From contig JAAZMZ010000024.1 of NCBI GenBank assembly GCA_012798535.1, positions 1-64,000 of the forward strand: a stretch of DNA of 64,000 nt. Direction: 5' to 3'. Under the pieces are notes generated by a model. It was not told the origin of the DNA, did no database searches, and was given only the letters and a program-made list of their open reading frames with translations. The stretch is from Leptolinea sp. Its GTDB lineage: Bacteria > Chloroflexota > Anaerolineae > Anaerolineales > Anaerolineaceae. Below, piece after piece: positions 1-8,482 of the stretch. Position numbers and translations under genes: made by a program. Each line of letters opens with the position of its first letter. Positions within the stretch are counted from its first letter, which is position 1.

Positions 1-1973
1 CCGCGTGTGGCCTCGGAACGCACGCTTTCCCGCAAACGGGCGGATTCGGCGGCCTGCGATAATCGCTTTTGCATAGAACGCGCCTTCCCCGGGAACCTGA
101 CACAGAAACGCTGCCAGGCTTCCTCATACGCCGCATGCTGTCGGGCCAGCATGGCATTCACATCTACCGGCGAACGCTTCCACTCTTCCAGCCGCCTGTC
201 GAGCCAACCGGCATCTTCCAAAGGCCGCGGCCAGGCACATTCACCCTCATTGACTCCCCGGTGTCCATACTTATCTAAATATTCCTGCCGGGTTATCTGG
301 CCGGATAACACCTCCGCCAGTCCGGCCATCGGCCCCAGACTCTCCAGCCGTGTAGATGCACCTCCGAGATTGGACAACAGTGCGTTGGCATCCTCTGCCC
401 CAACCAGCCGGCGCAGTTCCTGTTCCAACCTTACCTGGGCGTCCGAACCTGCTGCCACAATGTACAGAAACGAATCACGATAACGCGGAAAGATGCTGCC
501 GTTCCAGAGATTCAACAATTCCAGCCCGGAGGAAGCCTGTTGTACTTTTTCTTTCAATTCGGCGCACTTCTGCCGGTTCTCCGCCAGAAAGGCCGGCGCC
601 TTCTGGCGGTAGGTCTTGAACTGTCCGATGGATTTTATGAGTCCCGGGAATATGTCCCTCCACCACTCATACCCCATCAGGGGAATAACGGGGATATCCA
701 CTTCCTGCGGCACGTCACCCCACCAACCGGCCATCTCACGATAGGTTCGGCGGGTGTCACCTTTGAACAGGCGCATGAAGGCTGACACCTGAACGGATAT
801 ATTGGCATAAAAACGTCCGCCGATGATCCCGTTCAGGGGATAATTCTTGACAATCAGGCTTGGCCCTCCTTTCCCGGTCAGGTAATGCAGCATGGAAGCG
901 GTGAACGGAGTTAAAACATTCGGGCTGGCTTCCATCAGATTGGTGGCCGACCATAAGAAATGGCCTTTCCGTGAATCGTTCCACACGGCGTTCACCGGAT
1001 CATAAGCATTTAGCGTGGTGATGGGACGTGACTGTAAAATGAAAACTTTCCCGCCGTGCACTCCCCATTCAATATCTTGCGGTCCTCGCAGTTCATCCTC
1101 GATACCATGCGCAATTTGATGCAGGCTTTTCGCGGTTTTCCGCATTTCTTCCGGACCGTTATAGACACCCTTCGGCCGGTCGATGGTGAAAGTCTGCGCT
1201 GAAACCTGACCTGATACCAGCTTTTCGCCCAACCCGGGCACATAGTTGCCGGTCATTTGAGAAAGGTTCCCGGATAATGGATCGACCGTGAAAAGAACAC
1301 CGGCAAAATCCGGATTCACCATGCGCTGGATGACGATCGCGATGGCATGTTCTCCTTCTTCCATTTGTTGCGCTCGGGTGTAACTGCTCACCCGCTCACT
1401 GTGGCGTGATCGCAGCACTTCTTTGACGGCGGCATATATTTCCTCATCAGATCGCACGTTCAGCACGCTCTCGAATTCACCGGCGAATGAAGCGAGTTCT
1501 GAATCCTCCTGCAGCGCGGACGAACGGACGGCAAAGGCAGTCTCTCTTCCTCTGCGCAGGCGGGATAATTCCTTTTGCACCTGAGACCAGCCTTCCGCCG
1601 TCAGATCATCACCGGCGAAAGAATCCGGCAGTAGAACACAACCATCCGGTACAGGAAAGCCTTCCTGAAAGAGGTGTGCCAGGGATTTTCCCTTACCCCC
1701 AGCCTGCACCGCTTCATCACCCTTTACCGGCAGGCGCAGAAAGGAGAAAACGGTTTCACCGGTGCAGGGGCGCAGCAGCCGCTTTTGCAAATCACGCGAA
1801 TAATTGCCCAGCCAAGTGAAGATCCGGTTGCCCAGCACCCCGGCCAGAGAAGCAGCCAGGATCAACAACCCGATATTTTGAATACCACTGAAGCTGATGA
1901 CAGCCAGTGCGCAGGCAGTGGCGCCGATGCCGGCCGCCAGAGGAATGAGGATCTTCCAGGTAAGATTATTCAT
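1..1973 (-). CDS. PEP synthase / pyruvate phosphate dikinase-like protein, membrane-tethered (partial)
   Basis: The reading frame stays open from 1973 to the left edge (about 657 codons), so the C-terminus is missing. Residues 5-50 are hydrophobic and form about two membrane helices. From about residue 75 comes the PPDK N-terminal ATP-grasp domain: GGKGKSLAHLF, AFAVRSSALQEDS, FAGVLFTVDP and the closing DIEWGV...LQSRPIT. A helical region follows. The phosphohistidine swivel domain expected next would lie beyond position 1. Such proteins use ATP to phosphorylate pyruvate or a related substrate through a His intermediate; rifampin phosphotransferases share the layout. ATG at 1979 and 1973 are in frame. 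GGAGGGG at 1981-1987 lies 7 nt before 1973, which favours that start. It overlaps the stop of the AbrB gene, so the two are translationally coupled. The N-terminal membrane anchor is unusual for the family. Confidence 0.85.
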   Translation of the reverse strand, partial: MNNLTWKILIPLAAGIGATACALAVISFSGIQNIGLLILAASLAGVLGNRIFTWLGNYSRDLQKRLLRPCTGETVFSFLRLPVKGDEAVQAGGKGKSLAHLFQEGFPVPDGCVLLPDSFAGDDLTAEGWSQVQKELSRLRRGRETAFAVRSSALQEDSELASFAGEFESVLNVRSDEEIYAAVKEVLRSRHSERVSSYTRAQQMEEGEHAIAIVIQRMVNPDFAGVLFTVDPLSGNLSQMTGNYVPGLGEKLVSGQVSAQTFTIDRPKGVYNGPEEMRKTAKSLHQIAHGIEDELRGPQDIEWGVHGGKVFILQSRPITTLNAYDPVNAVWNDSRKGHFLWSATNLMEASPNVLTPFTASMLHYLTGKGGPSLIVKNYPLNGIIGGRFYANISVQVSAFMRLFKGDTRRTYREMAGWWGDVPQEVDIPVIPLMGYEWWRDIFPGLIKSIGQFKTYRQKAPAFLAENRQKCAELKEKVQQASSGLELLNLWNGSIFPRYRDSFLYIVAAGSDAQVRLEQELRRLVGAEDANALLSNLGGASTRLESLGPMAGLAEVLSGQITRQEYLDKYGHRGVNEGECAWPRPLEDAGWLDRRLEEWKRSPVDVNAMLARQHAAYEEAWQRFCVRFPGKARSMQKRLSQAAESARLRESVRSEATR

Positions 1974-2211
1974 TTTCATTCCCCTCCAGTGAATCAGAAT
2001 CTCCATGCAGCACAGAGAACAATCCCGGCCGCTTTTCCAGCAGAGAAGACGCTTTAATCAGTGCTAATCCCTGATCCAGATCGCCCAAAACGAGCAATTT
2101 GTCTCCCACGTTGATATTGAATTCCCGACGTGCCTCTGCCGGGATCACAATCTGCCCGCGGTCACTTACTGTGATCGCTCCATAAAATCGTTTATTATCA
2201 GGTCTTTCCAT
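1966..2211 (-). CDS. AbrB/MazE/SpoVT-type transcription regulator
   Basis: 81-aa protein with a swapped-hairpin AbrB DNA-binding domain: GAITVSDRGQIVIPAEARREF, then NVGDKLLVLG, and a short acidic tail. This domain is found in transition-state regulators and in antitoxins, where it binds palindromic DNA as a dimer. An upstream in-frame codon at 2247 would start inside the palindrome, so the ATG at 2211, with GGAG 9 nt before it, is preferred. The gene overlaps the PEP-synthase-like gene by 8 nt and is first in that operon. No toxin gene is next to it, so a regulator role, probably autoregulation through the palindrome just upstream, is more likely than an antitoxin role. Confidence 0.88.
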   Translation of the reverse strand: MERPDNKRFYGAITVSDRGQIVIPAEARREFNINVGDKLLVLGDLDQGLALIKASSLLEKRPGLFSVLHGDSDSLEGNENE

Positions 2212-2231
2212 CGTCCACTTCTCCAAGTGTG

Positions 2232-2281
2232 TATATCTTGTATACAAGATATATCTTACTATTCTTACTGAGTCATGTCAA
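2232..2281 (-). promoter_or_regulatory. Promoter and 22-bp palindromic operator of the AbrB operon
   Basis: Read on the minus strand, TTGACA (2281-2276), a 17-nt spacer and TAAGAT (2258-2253) form a near-consensus sigma-70 promoter. A perfect 22-bp palindrome at 2232-2253 (half site TATATCTTGTA) covers the last base of the -10 box through about +14. A dimeric regulator bound here would block initiation. The product of the first gene, AbrB-like, is the obvious candidate; the TTGTATACAA core also resembles GntR-family sites. Confidence 0.75.
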
Positions 2282-2354
2282 GGACATATTTAACATATCG
2301 ATCAATTGTCCAGATTTACCTGAATAGCGAGCCGTTTTCCCTTTTTGGGATTGA

Positions 2355-4136
2355 TTATGGAATTTGCAGGTTGTGTTCCCCGTCTTCCAGATACCGTTTT
2401 CCGAAACGCAGCCATAACCATAACAACAGAAACCAGACACAGCCCGCGATAAATGGCAGTCCCGCCAGTTGATAGGAATACACCGGAGCACCAATCCTCT
2501 GTGCGATGAGCAGGTTTATTCCGCCCACCGACAGCAGGCTGAATACAACCGGCAGTAGGGCTGGAAATACAGCAATCAGTACCGCCAGTAGTCTCCCCGG
2601 CCATTTCCGCGCCAGGAGATACAGGGTGGTACCACTGGCTGAAAACAGAAAAACACCTGCCAGCCACGGGATATCGACCGACAGAGGTTTTGTGTTGATG
2701 GAAACCTCCGGCAGACGCCGTATCTGATAGATTCCCAGGCACAAAGTGATGACCAATCCGGTGAACAGAGAAATCATCAGCATATGCCGGTTGGCGCTTT
2801 CCCCCAGTTTTCGTCTGGAATTCCAGCGCAGAAACGCGATCCCGGTAGAAAGCAGGCCCGCAAACGCAACCAGCCAACCGCCTCCATTCATGGGTGTGAA
2901 CAGAGTCAGATGATCAAAAGATGCCAACAAAACACGTGCCGGCCACCAGTAGATGGGCGGATTTTCGCGCAATCGCAGAGTAAATTCACCGCCAGCATGC
3001 CGGAAGAGGACGAATTTGTCACGGTTCAAACTGCCAGCCTGGATGTCGGAGTTGAAGAAGGGATCGCCGTCGGCGGTATCGGCGACACCGGGCACATCAA
3101 CATAGTGATATTTCGCGCCGTCTGTCACCCGCACCGGGAGGAAACCCTGCGAGTTGCTGTAGTATGTCAGAATCCGGGTTCCGATTTTTTCTTCATCGCT
3201 GAGCAATGTATACGGTGGTGAGGGTTGAAACGCCAGACGCGGATCTCCCAGCAGATAATAAAAAGGAAAAGCGGCAAATCCCTGTCTGGTCCCCCGGTTC
3301 TGCAGTGCTGCGATATGCCCGATGGTGAAACCCGGCCAGGAATAACGCAGCGGCAGATCCTGAAAGCCGCCGGTCATGAAACCTTCCAGCGGGCTGTACA
3401 CAAAACCACCGTATACCGCCGCTCCTTTCTCACTGAATCCAATGGCAATCGAATCCTCCTCCCAGGGCCGCATCGTCTGGCAGCCATTGGAGGTGGCCAC
3501 AAGCGGCGGCAGGTTAGGCAGGTCGGCCGTCAGTAAACGCGTTTCCGCATCAAGCCGCCAGTAATTGTCACTGCCGTGTCCGGTAAATGTCAGATAATCC
3601 GCCTGTTGCAGTGCTCCGGTTAATACTGCCAGATCCATGGGAACGGTTTGATCCATGCCGGCGTGGAATGTGGTCAATTGCGCACCGGTGATGCCGGCCG
3701 TCGAGAATTCCCCGTTGGCAGCAAAGAAACGTCCAGGAGGGTTCTTCGCCCAATCGTTTGTGACCTGACGACCTCGCAGCCAGAGGGCGCGCGCGTCAGC
3801 CTGAGTTTTTCCACTGATAAGCCCGATGGACGGCAGCATGCCGTGTGATTTCAAGGCCAGACCGGCTTCGATCATCCGGGCATCGGAAAGCTGGGCGGGT
3901 GAAGCAACCCACAGGATGGTTTCAGGATACCGGCTGAGCGCCTCTTCCCAGGTGGTATAGACCTGAAGACCTTCATTCTTACCGATCTCCTGCGCCAGAG
4001 AGGCAAAGTCGTCTCCCGCCAGTGACAAAATGATCGATGCACCTGCCTGATCAGGCAGGTGGGATTGTGCTGGAGCCGCGCAGCCACTGAGTAGGAGCAA
4101 AAATGTGAGGAATACTGCTAGGATTGGATACTTCAT
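2355..4136 (-). CDS. Gingipain-like (peptidase C25 / caspase-fold) lipoprotein with C-terminal membrane helices
   Basis: 593 aa. A lipoprotein signal ends at LLSGC (Cys19). The middle carries a clan CD cysteine-peptidase core: LTFTGHGSDNYW with His187, then LVATSNGCQT with Cys219. The 32-residue His-Cys spacing is close to that of C25 gingipains. GFSEKGAAVYGGFVYSP and FYYLLGDPRLAFQ follow, also typical of C25. From about residue 395 there are five or six hydrophobic segments, so the peptidase domain is held outside the membrane by a lipid at one end and helices at the other. Clan CD enzymes cleave after a fixed P1 residue; the substrate here is unknown. It is a single-gene unit, about 100 nt downstream of the AbrB promoter region and on the same strand. 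Family assignment rests on motifs seen by eye. Confidence 0.75.
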   Translation of the reverse strand: MKYPILAVFLTFLLLLSGCAAPAQSHLPDQAGASIILSLAGDDFASLAQEIGKNEGLQVYTTWEEALSRYPETILWVASPAQLSDARMIEAGLALKSHGMLPSIGLISGKTQADARALWLRGRQVTNDWAKNPPGRFFAANGEFSTAGITGAQLTTFHAGMDQTVPMDLAVLTGALQQADYLTFTGHGSDNYWRLDAETRLLTADLPNLPPLVATSNGCQTMRPWEEDSIAIGFSEKGAAVYGGFVYSPLEGFMTGGFQDLPLRYSWPGFTIGHIAALQNRGTRQGFAAFPFYYLLGDPRLAFQPSPPYTLLSDEEKIGTRILTYYSNSQGFLPVRVTDGAKYHYVDVPGVADTADGDPFFNSDIQAGSLNRDKFVLFRHAGGEFTLRLRENPPIYWWPARVLLASFDHLTLFTPMNGGGWLVAFAGLLSTGIAFLRWNSRRKLGESANRHMLMISLFTGLVITLCLGIYQIRRLPEVSINTKPLSVDIPWLAGVFLFSASGTTLYLLARKWPGRLLAVLIAVFPALLPVVFSLLSVGGINLLIAQRIGAPVYSYQLAGLPFIAGCVWFLLLWLWLRFGKRYLEDGEHNLQIP

Positions 4137-4270
4137 TGGATTGATTACCCACCCTTTCAGGGAATTATTTTACCCGTTCTTATTCGGTTGGTCCGAGCCT
4201 TTACAATAGGAATACAATGGGTTGGTCGTCGAAAAAATTGTAGATTGATGAAGGCATGGCGGGAGAGGGT

Positions 4271-4693
4271 ATGAAACAATCCATTGTCCATATCGCGCTG
4301 GTAGTCAGGGACTATGATGAAGCGCTGGATTTTTATATCAATAAACTCAATTTCGAGTTGATCGAAGATACCTACCAGCCCGAGCAGGACAAACGCTGGG
4401 TGGTCGTCGCGCCGCCCGGAGGCAGCGGTACAACCCTGCTGTTGGCCAGGGCGTCAAAACCGGAGCAGGAACCCTTTATCGGCAACCAGACCGGCGGGCG
4501 GGTTTTCCTGTTCCTTAACACGGATGATTTCTGGCGGGATTACCAGGCTATGCTGGCGAAAGGGATCACATTTGTTCGCCCGCCCAAACAGGCTGACTAT
4601 GGGATGGTGGCGGTGTTCGCAGATTTGTACGGCAATCTGTGGGATCTTCTTCAGTTGAAAAAAGACCATCCGGTAGCCGGGCGGATGAGGTGA
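4271..4693 (+). CDS. VOC / glyoxalase-fold protein
   Basis: 140 aa with two beta-alpha-beta-beta-beta modules of the vicinal-oxygen-chelate superfamily: SIVHIALVVRDYDEALDFYINKLNFEL in the first half, and GGRVFLFLNTDDFWRDYQAMLAKGITFV with VAVFADLYGNLWDLLQL in the second. Metal ligands would be His near residue 7 and Glu or Asp residues; the last strand carries DLYGN rather than the DPDGN common in the family. Members include glyoxalases, dioxygenases and resistance proteins, so no substrate is assigned. The upstream ATG at 4256 is rejected because GGGAGAGGG lies directly before the ATG at 4271. The gene stands alone, 75 bp before the promoter of the TetR operon. Confidence 0.85.
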   Translation: MKQSIVHIALVVRDYDEALDFYINKLNFELIEDTYQPEQDKRWVVVAPPGGSGTTLLLARASKPEQEPFIGNQTGGRVFLFLNTDDFWRDYQAMLAKGITFVRPPKQADYGMVAVFADLYGNLWDLLQLKKDHPVAGRMR

Positions 4694-4722
4694 TCCTCTA
4701 AAAAGGAAATCAGCGGATTCTA

Positions 4723-4767
4723 TTGACAGGAGAATAATCTCTGCTATAATGAGTGTCTAGTCAGTCA
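4723..4767 (+). promoter_or_regulatory. Promoter and imperfect palindrome before TetR-MDR operon
   Basis: TTGACA at 4723-4728, a 16-nt spacer and TATAAT at 4745-4750 make a strong sigma-70 promoter. Directly after it, 4750-4767 is an 18-bp imperfect palindrome centred on CTAG (14 of 18 positions symmetric), placed across the transcription start, as expected for a TetR-family autorepressor site. Confidence 0.75.
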
Positions 4768-4792
4768 TTTGATTTCTTATAGAGAGTTTCCT

Positions 4793-5374
4793 ATGAACCG
4801 AGAACTTAGCAACGAAAAGCGGGAAAAATTTCTGGCAGCAGCTTTGAAATTGTTTGCCGCCAATGGAATCCAGAACACCTCCACCGCTGAGATCGCCCGC
4901 GTGGCGGGCACAGCCGCCGGCACCCTTTTTCTATACTTTCCCACCAAGAATGACCTGATCAACGAACTGGCTGTGTGGATCGCCCGGGAAGAAGCGGAAA
5001 CCATCTATGGAAGAATAACCCCCTCCCTTCCGGTAAAAGACATGTTTCACATTGTCTGGGACAGTTCCATCCGCTGGCTTCTGGAAAACCCGGAGGCCTA
5101 TGCGTACACACAGCAAATCCGAGATTCGGTCTACATCACCGAAGAAACCACGAGAAAAACCGGCGAAACGTTTCTTTTTTATTATGAAGCCGTGCAAAAG
5201 GGACTCGAGCAAAATTTGCTGAAACCTTTTCCGGCCGACCTGATAGGTGGATTCCTCTTTCAAGATATTGTGGCCGTCATGAATTATCTGCGAACAAAGA
5301 CTGATCCCCGGCTGGTGGATGAAACCATCCAACAGGGTTTCGAGATATTCTGGGACGGTATCAGAATCAAATAG
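4793..5374 (+). CDS. TetR/AcrR family regulator
   Basis: 193 aa. The N-terminal helix-turn-helix is clear: REKFLAAALKLFAANGIQNTSTAEIARVAGTAAGTLFLYFPTKNDLINEL (about residues 8-57). The rest is an all-helical ligand-binding and dimer domain. A TTG 24 nt upstream is in frame, but the ATG at 4793 keeps the normal length before the first helix. It heads an operon with an MDR oxidoreductase 21 nt downstream and a small membrane protein. TetR proteins in this setting usually repress their own operon until a small lipophilic compound binds; the palindrome across the promoter fits that. Confidence 0.9.
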   Translation: MNRELSNEKREKFLAAALKLFAANGIQNTSTAEIARVAGTAAGTLFLYFPTKNDLINELAVWIAREEAETIYGRITPSLPVKDMFHIVWDSSIRWLLENPEAYAYTQQIRDSVYITEETTRKTGETFLFYYEAVQKGLEQNLLKPFPADLIGGFLFQDIVAVMNYLRTKTDPRLVDETIQQGFEIFWDGIRIK

Positions 5375-5395
5375 TGCATTTAAATAAAGGAAAAA

Positions 5396-6400
5396 ATGAA
5401 ATACAAACGTGTTGTGGCAGTAAAAATCGGCGGTCCGCAAGTCCTTCAAATCCAGGACTTTGAATTGAGGGAACCTTCCAGAGATGAATTTCGCATCAAG
5501 ATCCAGGCTGTGCCGGTGTGCCTGCCGGATGTGCAGGCGCGCTATGGTCTGAGTCCTTATCCTCCCAGGATCCCCTTCACACCCGGATACGCCGTCATCG
5601 GGGTAATCGACGCGGTCGGTGATGGTGAACGAAGGTCCACCTTTCGGGCTGGCGACCGGGTGGCCGCTCTGACGGTGATCGGCGGCTACTCGGAATACAT
5701 TTTTCTCAAAAAGAATCAATTGATCCCTGTACCATCGGGCATCGACGCGGCTGACGCGGCGGTCTTAATATTGAATTACATGGTCGCCTACCAGGTATTG
5801 CACCGATCGGCCAGGGTCACTTCCGGAAGCAGCCTCTTGATCATCGGCGCGAGCGGGGGTATTGGCACGGCTTTGCTTCAACTTGGTAAACTGGCTGGAT
5901 TGAAAATGTACGGTCTGGCCTCGAAGAGCAAACATGCCATTCTTGAGGAATACGGTGCGGCACCCATCGATTATCACACGCAGGATTTTGTCGAAGTACT
6001 CCGGCAACTGGAACCGGGCGGGATCGATGTTGTGGCTGATGGAATGGGCGGCGATTACTATAATCGCGGATTATCTGTCCTTGGAAAGGGTGGCGTGTTG
6101 GTGGAATACGGAAATCCACTTGGTTTTTCTCATCTTTTACGGCTTCTGGGAAAAACACTGACAACCAATCTTCGTTTCAATGGAAAGACCGTCAAGCTCT
6201 ACGGCACCAGTTTTTCCGTGTTCAACCGCCGGCCTTTCCTTGAAGACTGGGAAATCCTGTTCTCGCTTCTCGCTGCCGGAAAGATCAAGCCGGTGATCGA
6301 ACACCGATACGCCATCTTGGACGCGCCGGAAGCTAACGCCCGTCTTGAAAGCGGCCGGGTAACCGGGAATCTAGTCTTACTCTCACCTGAAATCCTATAA
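5396..6400 (+). CDS. Zinc-free MDR / quinone oxidoreductase-like alcohol dehydrogenase
   Basis: 334 aa, the usual length of zeta-crystallin-type medium-chain dehydrogenases. The N-terminal GroES-like domain has IPFTPGYAVIGVIDAVGDG and FRAGDRVAALTVIGGYSEY. The nucleotide-binding domain has LLIIGASGGIGTALLQLGKLAGLKMYGLAS (about residues 144-174), a GxxGxxG-type site that usually takes NADPH. The cysteine loop and catalytic Zn ligands of alcohol dehydrogenases are missing, so reduction of quinones or enones is more likely than alcohol oxidation. AAGGA lies just before the ATG. Its place behind a TetR gene suggests detoxification of the compound that the regulator senses. Confidence 0.88.
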   Translation: MKYKRVVAVKIGGPQVLQIQDFELREPSRDEFRIKIQAVPVCLPDVQARYGLSPYPPRIPFTPGYAVIGVIDAVGDGERRSTFRAGDRVAALTVIGGYSEYIFLKKNQLIPVPSGIDAADAAVLILNYMVAYQVLHRSARVTSGSSLLIIGASGGIGTALLQLGKLAGLKMYGLASKSKHAILEEYGAAPIDYHTQDFVEVLRQLEPGGIDVVADGMGGDYYNRGLSVLGKGGVLVEYGNPLGFSHLLRLLGKTLTTNLRFNGKTVKLYGTSFSVFNRRPFLEDWEILFSLLAAGKIKPVIEHRYAILDAPEANARLESGRVTGNLVLLSPEIL

Positions 6401-6421
6401 ATTTTTTTGTTTGGAGTTCAC

Positions 6422-6793
6422 ATGGATAAAAAATTCGTTATCACAGGCATCCTACTGGTCGGCATGATCCTGTCTGGTCTGTGGCTGAGCCGCACGGGCA
6501 AACCCCTCAATACCGTCCTTCTCACGATTCATAAGCTGGTGTCTCTGGCAACCCTGATTTTTCTGATCGTGACCATCCTGCAGATTCACCGAGTCACGCC
6601 GTTATCCCCATTTGAACTCGGGATAAGCCTGCTGGCCGGTCTGTTATTTCTGGCATTGATCGCCACGGGCGGTCTGTTGAGTACCGGGAATCCCATACCG
6701 CCCCTGGTGCACCAGATTCACCGGTACCTGCCCTATGTGCTGCTTCTTTCGGCTGCTCTGGATATCTATCTGGTGCTGCCTCTGAAACCATAG
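6422..6793 (+). CDS. Small four-helix membrane protein
   Basis: 123 aa and mostly hydrophobic. Four membrane segments can be seen at about residues 5-22, 31-53, 63-85 and 96-118, with a short basic C-terminus. Histidines lie in or near the second, third and fourth helices (TIHKLVSL, QIHRV, LVHQIHRYLPY), which might bind haem as in small cytochrome b-like proteins; this is only a guess. A TTG 15 nt upstream is in frame, but TTTGGAG precedes the ATG at 6422. It is the third gene of the TetR-MDR operon, 21 nt after the dehydrogenase, so it may supply or accept electrons for it. Confidence 0.75.
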   Translation: MDKKFVITGILLVGMILSGLWLSRTGKPLNTVLLTIHKLVSLATLIFLIVTILQIHRVTPLSPFELGISLLAGLLFLALIATGGLLSTGNPIPPLVHQIHRYLPYVLLLSAALDIYLVLPLKP

Positions 6794-6816
6794 ACATTCA
6801 GGCAAAAGATGGATAC

Positions 6817-7299
6817 TTACCAGTGGCGCCCGCGGCGTTCGCGCACCACCGGGTGGTTGCCAAAATCAGCTTTCTCATCATAGCCGATCAGGGCGAAAAC
6901 CGGGCGCGGATCCAGGCCGACTTCCTCAGCCGTGACATATAATTCCGCCTGAGCCAGGATGGTATCCCGCCAGTCCGGATAACCATCCTGTAAAATGTAT
7001 GCTCCCAGCCCGATCTCCAGCCAGCGGATATCCCGCGTCTCGCGCATTTTTTCAGCAGCGGTGTACATATATCCCAGAAAGCAGCTCAACAAACCCTGTT
7101 TTCCATCAATGGCTTTTTTAATCAAAAGCCGTTCTTTCCCGGAGGGGTCATGCAGGGCAAGCTTACACAACTCCTGGAAGAGCTGTTCTGTGTCTTCACC
7201 GCCGGGCACATTGATCAGCAGCGCACTGTAAGGGTATTCACTTTCCAGCGCTTTCAATTTTTCCAGCAGCGGCAGCAGGCGGGGATCAGGTTCATTCAT
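6817..7299 (-). CDS. Conserved hypothetical soluble protein
   Basis: 160 aa with no signal peptide or membrane helix. I do not recognise the family. It is rich in helices: MNEPDPRLLPLLEKLKALESEYPYS at the start and TRDIRWLEIGLGAYILQDGYPDWRDTILAQAELYV in the middle, then a basic tail RERRGRHW. The pattern resembles HEAT-like or ankyrin-type scaffolds in which one unit counts members of a group, but no catalytic motif is visible. It converges on the small membrane protein gene and lies downstream of the aldo/keto reductase on the same strand, separated by a hairpin. Confidence 0.7.
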   Translation of the reverse strand: MNEPDPRLLPLLEKLKALESEYPYSALLINVPGGEDTEQLFQELCKLALHDPSGKERLLIKKAIDGKQGLLSCFLGYMYTAAEKMRETRDIRWLEIGLGAYILQDGYPDWRDTILAQAELYVTAEEVGLDPRPVFALIGYDEKADFGNHPVVRERRGRHW

Positions 7300-7354
7300 A
7301 AGTGAGGTTACGATCCTTTCAACAGGATTATATAAGAAAGATCCCCGAAATTAA

Positions 7355-7393
7355 TCAACAGCCCTGTCCATTTATAGAGAACAGGGCTGTTGA
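7355..7393 (-). terminator. Hairpin between aldo/keto reductase and downstream gene
   Basis: A 13-bp perfect stem (7355-7367 with 7381-7393; core CAACAGCCCTGT) with a 13-nt loop lies 33 nt after the reductase stop. On the minus strand it is followed by TTAATTTC, a poor U-run, so termination may be partial and the gene at 6817-7299 may still receive some transcript. Confidence 0.6.
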
Positions 7394-7425
7394 CCATACT
7401 CGGATTATCCCCCGCAGGTATTCTT

Positions 7426-8430
7426 CTACTCCCGCCCGAGAATCCGGTCGATCTCCTTCATCTGGTCGGGATTCAACGGGCCGAACGGCATGGCCATGCA
7501 ATTTTCTTCCACCTGGGCGGTGTTCTTGAATCCCGGGATGGGGATTGTATTTTCACTGCGTGCCCAGATCCAGGCCAGGGCACCCTGGGCCAGCGTGCGG
7601 CCGCCGGTGGTCAAAATATCGCGGATAGAGGCCAGTTTATCCAGCCAGTCCTGCGTGGGTTTGCCATCCTTGAATCCGGGATGCCAGTCGGCATGGTGGC
7701 GAACATCCGCTCGGTCGAATGTAGTGGCGGGCGTGAATTTGCCGGTCAACAAACCCATTCCCAGCGGACCGCGGTTGAGGCTGGCCAGATTCCACTCCTC
7801 GCACAATTTCAGAATCTCCATATTGCCGTCCAGCACGCTCAGTTGCTGTTGGACTACGCCGCAGTGCGGCGAGGTGGAAAACGCCTGGATGGCATCCAGG
7901 CGGTCGGTGCTCCAGCCATAAGTGCGCACTTTTCCCTGCGCCACCAGCCTTTCCAGCACATCCTGTGCTTCCAGAGCGCGATCGATCTCCAATCCCCAGA
8001 CATGCAGGTGATACACATCGATGTAATCTGTGTCCAACCTGCGCAGGCTGTCTTCCACATCCTTCATTAATCGGCCGGCGACGTTACTGGTCTCTTCCTT
8101 CTCATCATAATGCCGCACCTCATGGTTGGCTTCATCGATGATATATCCGAACTTAGTAGAAATAACTACTTTATCGCGGCAATCCTTGAAGGCTTCTCCA
8201 AGCAGACGCTCACTGTGGCCGGCGCCGTATGTGGCGGCCGTATCGAAAAAGTTCACCCCCAGGTCATAAGCACGGCGCAAAGCGCGCAGCGACTCGGCAT
8301 CGTCCACACCGCTCCAGCCAGCTGGTATGCCGTTCAATGTCCATGTTCCCCCGATTGCCCAGCAGCCCATTCCCATCGGGCTGACTTTTATTCCCGACCG
8401 TCCCAGTGTTCGATAAAAATCCTTGCTCAT
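7426..8430 (-). CDS. Aldo/keto reductase
   Basis: 334 aa, a complete (beta/alpha)8-barrel aldo/keto reductase. The catalytic tetrad is visible: Asp63 and Tyr68 in FFDTAATYG, Lys93 in ISTKFG, and His141 or His143 in YHLHVW. The C-terminal half has RTLAQGALAWIWARSENTIPIPGFKN, the NADP-binding segment. It reduces an aldehyde or ketone with NADPH. The upstream ATG at 8469 lacks a ribosome site, while AAAGGA lies 8 nt before 8430. A promoter TTGAGC (8517-8512), 16 nt, TATAAA (8495-8490) reads into it. It is divergent from a MocR regulator. MocR/PdxR proteins often control vitamin B6 genes and some reductases of this fold act on pyridoxal, so pyridoxal reduction is a testable guess. Confidence 0.9.
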   Translation of the reverse strand: MSKDFYRTLGRSGIKVSPMGMGCWAIGGTWTLNGIPAGWSGVDDAESLRALRRAYDLGVNFFDTAATYGAGHSERLLGEAFKDCRDKVVISTKFGYIIDEANHEVRHYDEKEETSNVAGRLMKDVEDSLRRLDTDYIDVYHLHVWGLEIDRALEAQDVLERLVAQGKVRTYGWSTDRLDAIQAFSTSPHCGVVQQQLSVLDGNMEILKLCEEWNLASLNRGPLGMGLLTGKFTPATTFDRADVRHHADWHPGFKDGKPTQDWLDKLASIRDILTTGGRTLAQGALAWIWARSENTIPIPGFKNTAQVEENCMAMPFGPLNPDQMKEIDRILGRE

Positions 8431-8482
8431 AGCTGTAATCCTTTCCGGTTTGTCTGTTAATACCGGCATTATTGTAGAGATA

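Noticed and set aside
7-1819. Several plus- and minus-strand frames of 60-158 codons in the first 2 kb
   Set aside because: They lie over the PEP-synthase-like gene, which runs through the whole stretch on the minus strand in a frame that is open to the window edge and carries its family motifs.
1966-2211. Toxin-antitoxin pair with the AbrB-like gene as antitoxin
   Set aside because: The overlapping partner is a large PEP-synthase-like enzyme, not a small toxin; kept only as a weak alternative in the findings.
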